Shown: positions 1 through 10,214, numbered from the stretch's first letter. The stretch: 64,000 nt of DNA from Bacteroidota bacterium (GCA_016708845.1 JADJFB010000005.1:1-64000), one strand, 5' to 3'. Notes: generated from the letters alone by a model not told the origin. Numbers and translations: made by a program.

Positions 1-1
1 A

Positions 2-259
2 GTGTTCGCTTTTAAAAACTATTTAAAAGCGGTTTCAGATTATTTTAAGTCATTAAGAACTAAACTTTCTAAAACTCCTGTGGGTTGTTCACTTTTATAT
101 TGTAAGATAGTTAATAAACCCCTCAACCATATTTCTTTTTCATTAACAAATTGTTAAAAATCAGATGATTATAGTCAAAATCGACAAAATCCATTTCTAT
201 TAGACGAATGTTACTATTCTTTAGAGGAAATTGAAATCTTATCTAAATCGTTTTGCTAA
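2..259 (+). CDS. C-terminal fragment of an unidentified protein (frameshifted)
   Basis: An open frame enters from the left edge and runs to a stop near 154. A second frame then takes over and reads KSDDYSQNRQNPFLLDECYY, followed by SLEEIEILSKSFC and TAA at 257-259. The two pieces have similar composition and read as one carboxy terminus broken by a single-base indel near 150. No domain is recognisable in about 80 residues, so no function is given. It lies 26 bp upstream of the redoxin gene on the same strand. It could also be two chance frames. Confidence 0.3.
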
Positions 260-285
260 TTTAGCTAGCTATTAAATCAATTATC

Positions 286-911
286 ATGAAGAAAGGTTTT
301 ATATTTTTTGTACTATTAGTTGCTTGCGGTTTTTTATTATCGTTTATTAATACAACAGCAGGTGCTGAACTTGGCTTAAATGCCCCAATGCCAATGGCAG
401 ATGAGAAAATGAAGGATGTTAAGTAGGAAAAAGTGTCTTTAAATACAGCTAAAACATCTAAAGGATTATTAGTTATTTTTTCATGTAATACTTGCCCGTA
501 TGTAAAGTTAAGTGAAACTCGTATTAAAGAGTTATCTGATGATTGCGCAAAACAAGGTATTGGATGTATTATTATTAATAGCAATGAAGCTCAGCGTGCT
601 GATGAAGACAGTTTTGATGCCATGGTAAAATATGCTGCAGCTCAGAAATTAACATGTGCTTATGTAGTAGATACAAATTCTAAACTAGCAGACGCATTTG
701 GTGCAACGCGCACCCCTCAATGCTTTTATTTAACGGAAAAGGTTTAGTTTATAAAGGTGCTATTGACGATAATGTAAAAGACGCTTCTGCTGCTAAAGCT
801 CATTATTTAAAAGATGCGATTAATGCGCCAGCAAAAACGAAACTCCTAAAATGCAAGAAACTAAATCTATAGGCTGTACCATTAAGCGTGTAGAGAATAA
901 TATTAAATTAA
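286..911 (+). CDS. Thioredoxin-fold redoxin (AhpC/TSA-like), secreted, frameshifted
   Basis: The start at 286 gives a hydrophobic signal peptide (MKKGFIFFVLLVACGFLLSF), so the product is probably exported. The frame then meets a TAG at 424-426. The main domain continues in another frame (433-747) with FSCNTCPYVKL, a CxxC-P active-site motif of thioredoxin-like redoxins, and later TRTPQCFYL with the conserved cis-proline. A third frame adds KGLVYKGAIDDNVKDAS and the tail TKSIGCTIKRVEN. Reassembled, it is a redoxin of about 205 residues of a type common in Bacteroidota. Its partner is unknown. At least three indels break it and its exact stop (about 911) is uncertain. A terminator follows at 921. 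Confidence 0.75.
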
Positions 912-920
912 ACAACAACA

Positions 921-956
921 AAAAAAGCCCGATCAATGATTTGACCGGGCTTTTTT
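921..956. terminator. Bidirectional intrinsic terminator
   Basis: A near-perfect inverted repeat (AAAAAAGCCCGATCAA / TTGACCGGGCTTTTTT, one mismatch) separates the plus-strand redoxin gene from the minus-strand frr gene. The flanking A and T runs allow it to stop transcription in both directions. Confidence 0.85.
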
Positions 957-999
957 AATAATGATAACTTCGACTCCGCTCAGTTACCAGCAATGGAAG

Positions 1000-1561
1000 T
1001 TAAACAGTTAAAATCTCTTTTTCTTTTTGTTCTAAATGTTTCTCGCATTTAGCCGAAAAATCATCTACTAAGGCCTGCATTTTTGTTTCGCCACCTTTAG
1101 CCTCATCTTCTGGTAAACTGCTTTTTGCCAAGCTTTAATTTTTGTCAATCGATTCTTTTCTAATCGTTCTTAAACTTACTTTAAGCATCTTCGCCACATG
1201 ATTTAGATGTTTTTACTAAATCTTTACGTCGCTCTTCAGTTAATGGTGGAACAATGATACGAATCAATACACCATCATTCTGCGGATTAAATCCTAGGTT
1301 GGCTGCCTGAATCGCTTTTTCGATGGGAGTTAACATTGATTTTTCCCAAGGCTGAACTAAAATGGTTCTCGAATCTTGAGTATTAACACTGGCTACATTT
1401 CCTAAAGTTGTTTTTGCACCATAGTAATCTACGAATACATTATCCAACATACTTGGATTTGCTTTACCTGCTCTTATTTTTGATAATTCTGCTTCCAAAT
1501 GGGTAATCGTTTTTTCCATTTGTGTTTTAGCACTTTCTAATATTGTTTTAATATCGCTCAT
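1000..1561 (-). CDS. frr: Ribosome recycling factor (frameshifted)
   Basis: Ribosome recycling factor works with EF-G to split post-termination ribosomes in the cytoplasm. The first 120 residues are diagnostic: HLEAELSKIRAGKANPSMLD, then the segment around PWEKSMLTPIEKAIQ and the loop IIVPPLTEERRKDLVK. After residue 120 the frame breaks near 1185-1195. The remainder continues in other frames as KVSLRTIRKESIDKIK, then MQALVDDFSAKCEKHLEQKE and KEILTV, ending at the stop at 1000-1002. The repaired length of about 185 residues is normal for RRF. The gene is essential in bacteria, so the breaks are best read as sequencing errors. It is followed on its strand by the shared terminator at 921. Confidence 0.92.
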
Positions 1562-1622
1562 ACTTAATTTTTGTGTAAAGTTAATTGTATTATAATGATT
1601 GATGAAATTTTATATAATTTTT

Positions 1623-2415
1623 TTATACTGCCACATCAGCTTTAATATGTGGATGTGGATCATAATTTTCTAACGTAAAATCATCAATGGTAAAATCAAA
1701 AATAGATTTTACGTTAGGATTAATTTTCATTGTAGGTAATGGTCTAAAATCTCTTGTCAGTTGCAAGTTAGCTTGATCAATATGATTAGAATATAAATGT
1801 GCGTCACCCAAGGTATGCACAAATCACCTAAGTTACCAAATCGCAAACCTGAGCAACCATCATCATAAATAGCATAAAGCAATATTAAAAGGGACTCCTA
1901 AAATATATACCAGCACTTCGCTGGTATAACTGACAACTTAATTTTCCATTAGCCACATAAAACCGAAAAAACGCGTGGCATGGCGGCAGCTTCATACTAT
2001 TAATATCCGCCACATTCCAAGCACTCACAATTAAACGACGAGAATCTGGATTATTTTTTATCATATCAACCACCTGAGTAATTTGATCAATATGTTTTCC
2101 ATCTGGCGTTGGCCAACTTCTCCATTGATAGCCATAAACGGGGCCTAAATTCCCTTCAGCATCAGCCCATTCATCCCATATACGCACACCATTATCTTTT
2201 AAATATTTGATATTGGTATCTCCTTTTAAAAACCACAACAGTTCGTGAATAATTGATTTTGTGTGCAGTTTTTTTGTAGTAAGTAATGGAAAGCCCTCCG
2301 CTAAATTATAGCGCATTTGATATCCAAAAACACTTACGGTTCCTGTTCCTGTTCTGTCTTCTTTTTTAACTCCATGCTCTAAAACATGGCGCATCAAATC
2401 GTGATATTGCTTCAT
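1623..2415 (-). CDS. thyA: Thymidylate synthase (frameshifted)
   Basis: ThyA methylates dUMP to dTMP with methylenetetrahydrofolate as carbon donor and reductant. Residues 1-176 are intact: RTGTGTVSVFG phosphate-binding region, the HELLWFLKGDTNIKYL segment, and catalytic Cys146 in LPPCHAFF. The frame is lost at about 1885 in the SAGIYFRSPF stretch, where SADxFLGxPFN is expected. It resumes at 1820 with HTLGDAHLYSNHIDQ, the conserved DAHxYxNH site, and continues to the end. The span of 793 bp is 2 bp short of the 264-residue family length, so a few indels around 1820-1890 explain the damage. Dihydrofolate reductase is not seen nearby. Confidence 0.93.
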
Positions 2416-2424
2416 TGTAAATTT

Positions 2425-3713
2425 TTAATGCTTTACTATAATTTTTTGAACTTTTGTTTCGCTATTACCTTCTAATTCTATTTTCACAAAATACATCCCA
2501 TCCGAATAATCACTAAAATCAATCTCTTTCATTAATTTTTCTTCAGCTACAAATAAACCAATTACTATTATACGCACGTAGTATTTTTTAGATTTCATTA
2601 GAAAGAGATCTTTAATATTGAATTTACTGGATTTGGATACAATAATACATCTGTAGTATGATTTGCCTCTTCAATAGCTTTAGATAAGCAACTAGGTGCA
2701 CTGTATATTTAAGCTATTAGAAATTGCTCCGTTAGTTAACGTCCAATTTTGCCATACCTCCGTGCAGTAATCCAATCATTTAAATTAAATGAGTTACTTT
2801 GCTGTTGCATTTCCCTTAATTTGGTATACTTTAAGCGCACTATTATTTCTATCCCAAGTTAATGGTTGACCTGTAGAACAATTTTCGGGGCTGTTTGGCA
2901 AAGTACAATTAGCTTGAATAAAATATGCATTATCATCATAAGTGGGAAAGCCTCCAAAACCTTTACAATCCCCAAATCATCTATACAAACAGCAGTATAT
3001 TCATCACAAGCTATTCCATAAAAAGCTTGGGCACTATCTTGAAATAACCTTGCTAAAAATGTTGTAATTCTTCCTCGTCTGTCCGGTTTATCAAAATGAG
3101 TATCTGTAATACTCTATTTAGTAGGTTATGTAAAAATCGTCTATTACCAAATGGCAAACTCCGGCTCCTCTAGGGTTTGTTAATGCTATTGCGCTTGTGA
3201 TTGGAAACTACAGCCGAAAAAAAACGGCCTTGAATTTGCCATTCCAGCACTTGTACCTCAATGAGGCAATGCTTAACATTAATTAAATAGTTTAAAGCGC
3301 TATCCAACCGCCTGATTTTCCAATAAAATATAATCATTTTAATCACCTCCAACAATAAAGTAGCCTCCTACATTTCTTAATTGTTGTCTAACATAAGAAT
3401 GATTAGCCGCTGCTAAACTATTAATTACAATGGTTTCAACAGAATTTACGGTAACACCTAATCCAGAATATAAGTAAGTATTATAACCATTTGTACCAGT
3501 TGCTCTAATAACAACGATATCCCCTCCTCCGCTTTTATTTAAAAACCATGTCATGGCATTATCATCTTCTGTAGCGCCTCCCATTAAACAAACGCCATAT
3601 TGGGTAGAAGTTGTTACATCATTTACATCACCTGTAAAAAATGAAGTGTATGGAGTTTGAGCAAACCCATAAACACTAATACAGATAAAAAAATAAATGA
3701 TTAAAACTTTCAT
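2425..3713 (-). pseudogene. Secreted cyanophycinase-like peptidase (S51 type) with T9SS sorting domain, many frameshifts
   Basis: The start at 3713 gives a signal peptide (MKVLIIYFFICISVYGFAQ) and an intact first part with VCLMGGATEDDNAMTWFLNK, GGDIVVIRATGTNGYN and GGYFIVGGD, typical of secreted S51/cyanophycinase-like hydrolases. Further pieces occur in other frames: DSALNYLINVKH, the region around RRGRITTFLARLFQDSAQAF, then YGIACDEYTAVCIDDLG. A T9SS sorting tail, GMYFVKIELEGNSETKVQKI, ends at the stop at 2425-2427. Together they make one protein of about 425 residues. At least five indels are needed to join it. The catalytic Ser region around 3200-3250 is scrambled. Damage this dense could be true decay or the poorest sequence quality in the window. 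Confidence 0.7.
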
Positions 3714-3780
3714 TTTACGAAAATAAAAATCCTTTCCGCAAAAACAGAAAGGACTTATCAATCTTTATTAAACATTTATT

Positions 3781-4545
3781 TCAGGATAAAAACTTAACTT
3801 CTTTGATATCAAATTCCTTTAAAAGATCATTTTCCAGCTCTAAAAGCAACTTTCCTGCTTTAGTAACCGACTTAATTCTTCCATTAAATTTATGATGATT
3901 AACATCAACAAAAACAGTGATTTTATTAATTTCAAATAAATAATCATGGTAACATGTATCAATTAATTCCAATTTACTTTCTTTTAATTTCAGATACCAT
4001 TTTTCTATGTTTATACAGAGTTTTTCTAAAATTTCATCTCTGCTATGAAGGGAGTTTGTAAGTAATTTAAGAGAAATAGCGGTCCTTTCGAAGTCATTAA
4101 AATTATCTTGATTAACATTCAATCCTATGCCAATAACCGAATGTTGTATGTTAGTACTTGTAAAATTATTTTCAATTAAAATACCCGAAATTTTGTGTTG
4201 ATTTACTAATATGTCATTTGGCCACTTAATTTTAATGTCATATTGGCTATTGGGCAAAATATCAGCCAATACGTCATAAACCGCTAAAGCACTAATTTTG
4301 CTTAAGTAAAACGTATTGCTAATACTTAAAAACTGTGGTTTTAAAATAACAGAAGCTGTTATGTTTTGGGCTATTTTACTAGTCCACAGCGCTCCTCGCT
4401 GTCCTTTTCCTTTAGTTTGATTATCGGTATAAACCACAGTTCCCTCAATAGTGTTAACATTCCTTAACAAGTTCATGGCATAAGTATTGGTACTTTCTAC
4501 CTCGTATAAAAAAAGCAGGTTCTTTCCAATAAACAATGTTTCCAT
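3781..4545 (-). CDS. birA: Biotin-[acetyl-CoA-carboxylase] ligase
   Basis: BirA activates biotin as biotinyl-AMP and attaches it to the biotin carboxyl carrier protein of acetyl-CoA carboxylase. Family motifs are in order: VESTNTYAMNLL near residue 16, the adenylate loop KGKGQRGALWTSKIAQNITAS around residues 45-65, IKIKWPNDILVNQHKISGIL around 103-122 with the catalytic Lys, and IGIGLNVNQ. At 254 residues it is the short form without an N-terminal DNA-binding domain, so it should not act as a repressor. It is divergent from rsfS across an 81-bp promoter region. Confidence 0.93.
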   Translation of the reverse strand: METLFIGKNLLFLYEVESTNTYAMNLLRNVNTIEGTVVYTDNQTKGKGQRGALWTSKIAQNITASVILKPQFLSISNTFYLSKISALAVYDVLADILPNSQYDIKIKWPNDILVNQHKISGILIENNFTSTNIQHSVIGIGLNVNQDNFNDFERTAISLKLLTNSLHSRDEILEKLCINIEKWYLKLKESKLELIDTCYHDYLFEINKITVFVDVNHHKFNGRIKSVTKAGKLLLELENDLLKEFDIKEVKFLS

Positions 4546-4587
4546 TTAGGCAAAAAAAAAGGTTAAATTTGTTGCTTATAGCAAAAA

Positions 4588-4621
4588 CAAAAGTATAAAA
4601 CGGAATAGCATTAGCAACAAA
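4588..4621 (-). promoter_or_regulatory. Probable birA promoter
   Basis: On the minus strand TACTTTTG (4588-4595) matches the Bacteroidota -7 box TAnnTTTG. TTTG at 4618-4621 is a plausible -33 box, although the 22-bp spacing is slightly long. It lies 43 bp upstream of the birA start. Confidence 0.4.
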
Positions 4622-4626
4622 ATAAT

Positions 4627-5184
4627 ATGGCAAAAATACCAGTAAAGAAAACAGCAACAAAAAAAGCAGCTCCTAAGAAAGCCGCAGCGAAAAAAGCAGC
4701 AGCAAAAAAGGTGGTTAAAAAACCTTTAACAGAAAAAGAAGAAGCTCAAAAGGAAGCTAATCGTATTGCTAATACCGAAAACAAAAAGAAAGTTGCTAGT
4801 GGCGCTAAACGCCCTAAAAAATCGGCAACTAAAGAGCAAACTACAAGTTTGTTAGATGCCATCGTTCAAGGAATGCAAGATAAAAAAGCTAAAAATATTA
4901 CGGTTATAAACCTTATTGGTTTAGAACATCGTGTGGCCGATTACTTTGTGATTTGCGATGCTGATAGTAATACACACGTTTCTGCAATTGCGGATTCTGC
5001 AGAAGAATCAGTCATTAAAAAAACAGGGGAAAAACCATATCATACAGAAGGCCGCCAAAATTCAGAATGGATTTTAGTAGATTATGTAAATATTGTAGCT
5101 CACATATTTTTGCGAGAAACTCGTGAATTTTACAATATCGAAGGCCTTTGGGCAGATGGAGAAATAACTAACATTGCCGATTAA
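4627..5184 (+). CDS. rsfS: Ribosomal silencing factor RsfS with lysine/alanine-rich N-terminal extension
   Basis: RsfS binds uL14 on the large ribosomal subunit and blocks subunit joining when nutrients are low. The conserved domain covers residues 75-185: LLDAIVQGMQDKKAKNITVI, VADYFVICDADSNTHVSAIA, GRQNSEWILVDYVNIVAHIF, then YNIEGLWAD. It is preceded by about 70 residues of Lys/Ala-rich, histone-tail-like sequence (repeated KKAAPKKAAAKK units) absent from ordinary RsfS of 105-130 residues. The ATG at 4627 is the only start that keeps this extension, and codon use is continuous across the junction. The gene lies 35 bp upstream of ftsH. Confidence 0.92.
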   Translation: MAKIPVKKTATKKAAPKKAAAKKAAAKKVVKKPLTEKEEAQKEANRIANTENKKKVASGAKRPKKSATKEQTTSLLDAIVQGMQDKKAKNITVINLIGLEHRVADYFVICDADSNTHVSAIADSAEESVIKKTGEKPYHTEGRQNSEWILVDYVNIVAHIFLRETREFYNIEGLWADGEITNIAD

Positions 5185-5219
5185 ACAAAACATAAAACAA
5201 TACGTTATATAATTTTATT

Positions 5220-7234
5220 ATGAGCGACGAACAAGAAAATATACCAAAAAACGATAATCCCACTCCTTTAAACGGTCCTGAAGAAGAGCGAAAAAAACAA
5301 TTCGAAAAGATGAAAGATCGTTTCGGAAAAAAACCAAATAACCCATTTGGAGGCTCTGGTAGCGGAGGAAACGGTGGCAATAGCTTTTACTGGATTTACG
5401 GTTTAGTAATTGTTGGCCTTTTAGGATTTGTTTTTTTGGACAAGATTTTGAAGGAAGAATTTTTGAAGTTGACCAAACTCAATTTGAGCAAAACATGTTA
5501 GCTAAAGGCGATGTGAAAGAAATCACAATCATCAATGAAAAATTTGCTGAGACTGTCAATTCCAGATGTGAAAGATTTCTTGGAACAAGTACGTTTAATT
5601 CAAGCAACTGCTAACATTCCTCTTAACAAACGTATTTCGCCTTCAAGCGAAGAAAGAACGAATTGGACCGACCACATGGGTTGGATGCTCCCAATTGCCA
5701 TCATGGTTGTTTTATGGATTGTTATGATGCGCAGAATGGGCGGCGGCGGAAGCGGCGGCGCAGGCCAAATATTTAACATCGGAAAATCAAAAGCAGTATT
5801 ATTTGATAAAGACTCTAATGTAAACGTTACTTTTAACGATGTTGCTGGATTAGATGGTGCGAAAGTAGAAATTATGGAAATCGTTGATTTCTTGAAAAAT
5901 CAAAAAATATACCGACTTAGGAGCAAAAATTCCAAAAGGAGCGTTATTAGTTGGCCCTCCAGGAACTGGTAAAACATTATTAGCGAAAGCGGTTGCTGGG
6001 GAAGCAAAAGTGCCATTCTTCTCATTGTCAGGTTCTGATTTTGTTGAAATGTTTGTAGGCGTAGGAGCATCTCGGGTACGTGATTTATTTAAACAAGCTA
6101 AAGAAAAAGCACCTTGCATTATCTTTATTGATGAGATTGATGCTATTGGTAGAGCACGCGGTAAAAACGCAGCAGCAGGTGGAAATGATGAACGTGAAAA
6201 CACGCTAAATCAGTTATTAACGGAGATGGATGGATTTGGAACAAATAGCGGTGTTATTATTTTAGCTGCTACTAACCGTGCTGATATTTTAGATAGAGCC
6301 TTAATGCGTGCAGGTCGTTTTGATAGACAGATTTATGTGGATATGCCAGATGTTGTTGAACGTCAGGAAATATTTAAAGTACATTTAAAGAAAATTAAAA
6401 TTGACGGAAGCGTTGATATTGACTTCTTAGCGAAACAAACACCTGGTTTTAGTGGTGCAGATATAGCAAATATTTGTAACGAAGCTGCTTTAATTGCTGC
6501 TCGTGCTAATAAGAAACAAGTTACCAAACAAGATTTCTTAGATGCAGTTGATAGAATTATTGCAGGTTTAGAAAAGAAAAATAAGATCATTACTCCTGCT
6601 GAGAAACGTGTGATTGCATTTCACGAAGCTGGACATGCCACTGTAAGCTGGATGTGTGAACATGCTTCTCCATTAGTGAAAGTAACCATTGTACCTCGTG
6701 GTCGTTCATTGGGAGCTGCTTGGTATTTGCCTGAAGAAAGACAAATTACAACTACCGAACAAATAGTCGATGAAATGTGCGCAACCTTAGGTGGAAGGGC
6801 TGCGGAAGAAGTGATTTTTGGTAAAATTTCTACAGGCGCTTTAAGCGACTTAGAAAAAATTACTCGCCAAGCTTATGCAAGTATTGTATACTATGGTTTG
6901 AATGATAAGATTGGTAACGTAAGTTACTATGATAGTTCAGGACAAAGTGAATATAGCTTCAACAAACCATATAGCGAAAACACCGCTAAAGTAATTGATG
7001 AAGAGGTTAAGAAAATGATTGACATTGCTTATGCTCGTACAAAAGCCATCTTATTAGCAAACAAAGAAAAACTGACTAAATTAGCCGAAAAATTATTAGA
7101 GAAAGAAGTTATTTTTAAAGAAGACTTAGAAGAAATTTTCGGTAAACGTCCTTTTGCTAAAGACGTTGCGGAAGAAAAAAGCAAATGAGTTAGCTTCTGG
7201 TATGTTACCTAAAAGCGACGAGCCAACTGTTTAA
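5220..7234 (+). CDS. ftsH: ATP-dependent zinc metalloprotease FtsH (frameshifted)
   Basis: FtsH is the membrane-anchored AAA+ protease that degrades misfolded and short-lived membrane and cytosolic proteins. Pieces in three frames join into about 670 residues: an acidic start (MSDEQENIPKNDNPTPLNGP), a first membrane segment (SFYWIYGLVIVGLLGFVFL), a periplasmic part, a second membrane segment (WMLPIAIMVVLWIVMMRRM), Walker A (GPPGTGKTLLAKAVAGE), Walker B (CIIFIDEIDAIG), the SRH arginine finger (RALMRAGRFDRQI) and the zinc site HEAGH at about 6620. Indels fall near 5450, 5550, 5910 and in an A run at 7180. Correcting the last adds NELASGMLPKSDEPTV to the stop at 7232-7234. Confidence 0.95.
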
Positions 7235-7256
7235 TTAACTTTTAAAATATAATCTG

Positions 7257-7282
7257 ATAAGCCCTTGTAAACAAGGGCTTAT
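7257..7282. terminator. Intrinsic terminator after ftsH
   Basis: A perfect 12-bp inverted repeat (ATAAGCCCTTGT / ACAAGGGCTTAT, 2-nt centre) is followed by a T-rich stretch, 23 bp after the ftsH stop. Confidence 0.85.
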
Positions 7283-7346
7283 TTTGTTTAACAACCATTC
7301 AATTTTATTGCAAAAATTACTATCTTCGTTAAACAAAATTAATAAA

Positions 7347-8363
7347 ATGAAAAAAATAGTTGCCATACTTTTAATAAGTGGGATTATCTTTTCTTGTAAA
7401 AAGAAAGAAGAAGAACCGACGCCAGATGAAACCCCTACAACTACAGGAACACCACCAACCGATGATGGCTATCCTGATACTGTTTGGACTGCTACTGGAA
7501 CAGGGCCACGTTTAATTTTTAAATTCAAATTTGATTCAACGCAAGTACGTTTAGACAACTTAGGTAATCCATCTACCGTTGCTGCTGGAAATAGTACTTA
7601 CTCTCCTAAGTTTAATCAAATGGCTGCTCATTATCTAGAATTAGCACAAGGCGATTTTACAGCTGTTGGAAGTGGTGCCGTTTTATATCACGCTCCCGAA
7701 ACAGCTGCAGGTGGAACAACAGCCATTCAATTTAGTAAATCGGTAGTTGTGAGAGAAAACGTTATTTTTTATTCAATCCCTTTGAGTCAAGTAACGGCTG
7801 GCACATATAAATGGCTTCGTCTTTCATTGTCTTATCAAAATTATGATATTCCATACAAAGCAAATTTATTACCAGGTAATCACATTGGAACAGGAACAAT
7901 TGCCTCTTTTTTAGGTTATAAAACCTATGTGCCTAAATACAAGATTAAAGATAAGGATTATGTGCCATCGGCTAACGTGGGTGGACCAAATGCAAACCAC
8001 CTACAAGGCTACTGGGGCTTTGAAACCTACATTCCTGGTTATCCAACCAATAATGGGTATTGGATGACTGATGGACAATCAACAGGAACTACCACAGTAG
8101 TTAATCCAAACCCAAGTTCTCCAATACCAGCAGGTAGTTGTTTAGTAACAGCGCAATTTGCAAATGCCACTGGAGCAAGTAATCAAGTATTAACAATTAC
8201 TGGCACTGAAACGCAAGACATTATTGTAACAGTTTCTTTATCAACCAACAAAAGTTTTGAATTTGTAGACCCTAATGCTGATGGCTACTATCAACCAGAA
8301 AATTTAAATGAATGGCCAGTTGATATGGGAATAAGAGGAATGATTCCAAAAGTTCAATATTAA
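7347..8363 (+). CDS. Lipoprotein of unknown function
   Basis: The start at 7347 is chosen over an upstream in-frame ATG at 7284 because it begins a clean lipoprotein signal, MKKIVAILLISGIIFSCKKK, with the lipobox Cys at residue 17. A Thr/Pro-rich linker follows (EEEPTPDETPTTTGTPP). The remaining 300 residues are rich in Gly, Thr and Tyr with no recognised enzyme motif. Segments such as RLIFKFKFDSTQVRLDNLGN and the ending MGIRGMIPKVQY suggest a beta-rich surface or periplasmic domain. The product of 338 residues is probably anchored in the outer membrane. A TATCTTCG box at about 7322 may be the promoter, just past the ftsH terminator. Confidence 0.75.
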   Translation: MKKIVAILLISGIIFSCKKKEEEPTPDETPTTTGTPPTDDGYPDTVWTATGTGPRLIFKFKFDSTQVRLDNLGNPSTVAAGNSTYSPKFNQMAAHYLELAQGDFTAVGSGAVLYHAPETAAGGTTAIQFSKSVVVRENVIFYSIPLSQVTAGTYKWLRLSLSYQNYDIPYKANLLPGNHIGTGTIASFLGYKTYVPKYKIKDKDYVPSANVGGPNANHLQGYWGFETYIPGYPTNNGYWMTDGQSTGTTTVVNPNPSSPIPAGSCLVTAQFANATGASNQVLTITGTETQDIIVTVSLSTNKSFEFVDPNADGYYQPENLNEWPVDMGIRGMIPKVQY

Positions 8364-8448
8364 TAATTTTGTAATATTTTAACATCTCTTCATTAAACGG
8401 GGTACTATTTTAGAAGTCTATATATCAACCAACAATAAAAAATATCAT

Positions 8449-8862
8449 ATGAAAAAAGTAATTCTATTTGCAGCTTGCTTGTTTACACTATCAACTGCAG
8501 TTAACGCACAAGAAACTGCCAGAAAACCTAAAACTGAAAAAGCAGTAAAAGAAAATTTAACGCCAGAACAACGTGCGCAAAAAAATGTTGATAATTTAAA
8601 TGCAGTTGCTGGGTTAAGCGACGAGCAAAAAACAAAAGTAAAAGATTTAGCTACAACAAGAATTACAAAAGCAGATGCTATTAAAGCTAAATACAAAGGA
8701 CAAGCTGAAAATAAAGAAACGATGCAAAATGAAATAGCTGCAGTTAGAAAAGAATATCGCCAAAACGTGAAAGCGATTTTAACCCCTGAACAAATAGAAA
8801 AAGTAAAAGCTAGAAAAAAAGAAGGAAAAGGCGCTGAAAATGCTATAGACGCTAACGATTAA
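8449..8862 (+). CDS. Small secreted helical protein with LTPEQ repeats (Spy/CpxP-like composition)
   Basis: The 137-residue product has a signal peptide (MKKVILFAACLFTLSTAVNA, cut before QETA). The rest is charged and helical, with two LTPEQ motifs (LTPEQRAQKNVDNLNAVAGL and AILTPEQIEKVKARKK) flanking a Lys-rich helix pair. This layout resembles periplasmic LTxxQ proteins of the Spy/CpxP type and the DUF4890-like proteins of Bacteroidota, which are linked to envelope stress. Relation by sequence is not certain. It is monocistronic, with an 85-bp leader and a strong terminator at 8880. Confidence 0.75.
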   Translation: MKKVILFAACLFTLSTAVNAQETARKPKTEKAVKENLTPEQRAQKNVDNLNAVAGLSDEQKTKVKDLATTRITKADAIKAKYKGQAENKETMQNEIAAVRKEYRQNVKAILTPEQIEKVKARKKEGKGAENAIDAND

Positions 8863-8879
8863 TACATCATTATTCTAAC

Positions 8880-8909
8880 AAAAAAGGTTCGCAAATGCGA
8901 ACCTTTTTT
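8880..8909. terminator. Bidirectional intrinsic terminator
   Basis: Inverted repeat AAAAAAGGTTCGCA / TGCGAACCTTTTTT lies between convergent genes ending at 8862 and 8914. A and T runs on both sides make it usable from either strand. Confidence 0.85.
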
Positions 8910-8913
8910 GTTT

Positions 8914-9135
8914 TTAATATTCATCTTCGTTAAAAAAGAAATCATCTTTTGTTGGGTAATCTGGCCAAATTTCTTCAATGGTTTCGTAAGCTTCGCCTTC
9001 GTCTTCCATTTCTTGCAAATTTTCAATTACTTCCATTGGCGCACCAGATCTGATAGCAAAATCAATTAACTCATCCTTAGTTGCCGGCCAAGGCGCATCT
9101 TCTAACCACGATGCTAATTCTAATGTCCAATACAT
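8914..9135 (-). CDS. DUF2795 domain protein
   Basis: This 73-residue acidic protein (MYWTLELASWLEDAPWPATK, then DELIDFAIRSGAPMEVIENL) closely fits the DUF2795 family, which is very conserved and widespread in Bacteroidota. The fold is predicted to be small and helical. The biochemical role is not known. It has no signal peptide and is likely cytosolic. It appears monocistronic and shares its terminator with the upstream convergent gene. Confidence 0.85.
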   Translation of the reverse strand: MYWTLELASWLEDAPWPATKDELIDFAIRSGAPMEVIENLQEMEDEGEAYETIEEIWPDYPTKDDFFFNEDEY

Positions 9136-9255
9136 AGTTTAATACTTTAATTTCCTGCAAAAGTAAAAAAATAATTGAATTATGCTAAGGTTTACTTTAA
9201 AAAACTCATAATTCTTAAGCCTAATGTAAATAATTAAAAATCAAATGTTTATACA

Positions 9256-10109
9256 TCAAATCTTAAATGTTTTTTCAAATAAAGGAACATTTTTTCCTTC
9301 TAAAATCAATTTATATTCTCCCTTAGCTAAACCAGCTACATTAAAATTTGCCGCATAGTCCGTTTTATCGGGTTGTAACCACCTTCCAAATATCTCAGAA
9401 ACCTTGTTGCCTTTAACATCAACAATATAACAATACGAATAGCATGTTTCGGGAATAACATAAGTAATATCAGCTTTAAATTTAACAGGATGGTCATGAA
9501 CTTCGCCACTATTTGTCACTTTTGCCCGCTTCAAAAGCGTGTACCATGGTAAAGGCTCTCCTTTCACCTTAGCTACAAAAGTTCTGAGTAAAGAGGCAAT
9601 CGAATCGTTATTTGCTGTTATATTGGCGGTTTCTTTTCCATCGCTAATAGCCCAAACACTATATTGTTCAGTATTTGAATCTATTTTATGAGTATTTAAA
9701 TAACGTGCTAATAAAACCAAACTGCTATCTGCCATTTTCCCTATTGTATAGGGTGCGCCTTGTCGCGGACCAGCCTTAGTAGCCTCACAACAATAACCTT
9801 TTATATCAAATACTTTAGTTTGCTTTGGTTTTAAAACCAAAATCTCTTCATGTACCAATAAAATATCTTGATAATCGTTTTTACCTGCATTAGAATTAAA
9901 ACGCCAGCCAGCAGGAATGGTAATTAATAAAGAATCTTTCAATAAATTACAAACCGCATAATCTAACTCTAAACCACCTTTACAAATAGCTTTGGCTGTA
10001 ATATATTTTTTTCAAATGCTTTTTGTAAAGTAACTTTTGTTTTAGCTAAACCTACATTAATATTTAATAACGCTAGTGTTGCCCCGTAAATAAAAAGTTT
10101 AATGTTCAT
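9256..10109 (-). CDS. Secreted protein of unknown function (frameshifted)
   Basis: The ATG at 10109 begins a signal peptide (MNIKLFIYGATLALLNINVG, then LAKTKVTLQKAFEKN). The frame breaks in a T run near 10007 and resumes as TAKAICKGGLELDYAVCNLL, then joins the long frame KDSLLITIPAGWRF. The repaired protein has about 284 residues. The middle contains GYCCEATKAGPRQGAPYTIG and QYSVWAISDG. The last 90 residues (FKADITYVIPETCYSYCYIV to ANFNVAGLAKGEYKLILEGK) look like a beta-sandwich resembling the fold of T9SS tails but lacking a clear sorting motif. No enzyme family is recognised. Confidence 0.65.
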
Positions 10110-10214
10110 GATTTCTGGATTTTAAACATATAATGAAATCGCAAAAAATAGTAACAGGTTTTTATCATTTATGAATCCTTTTTTCTATCTTGCTGATTAA
10201 ATAAAGACAACTTT

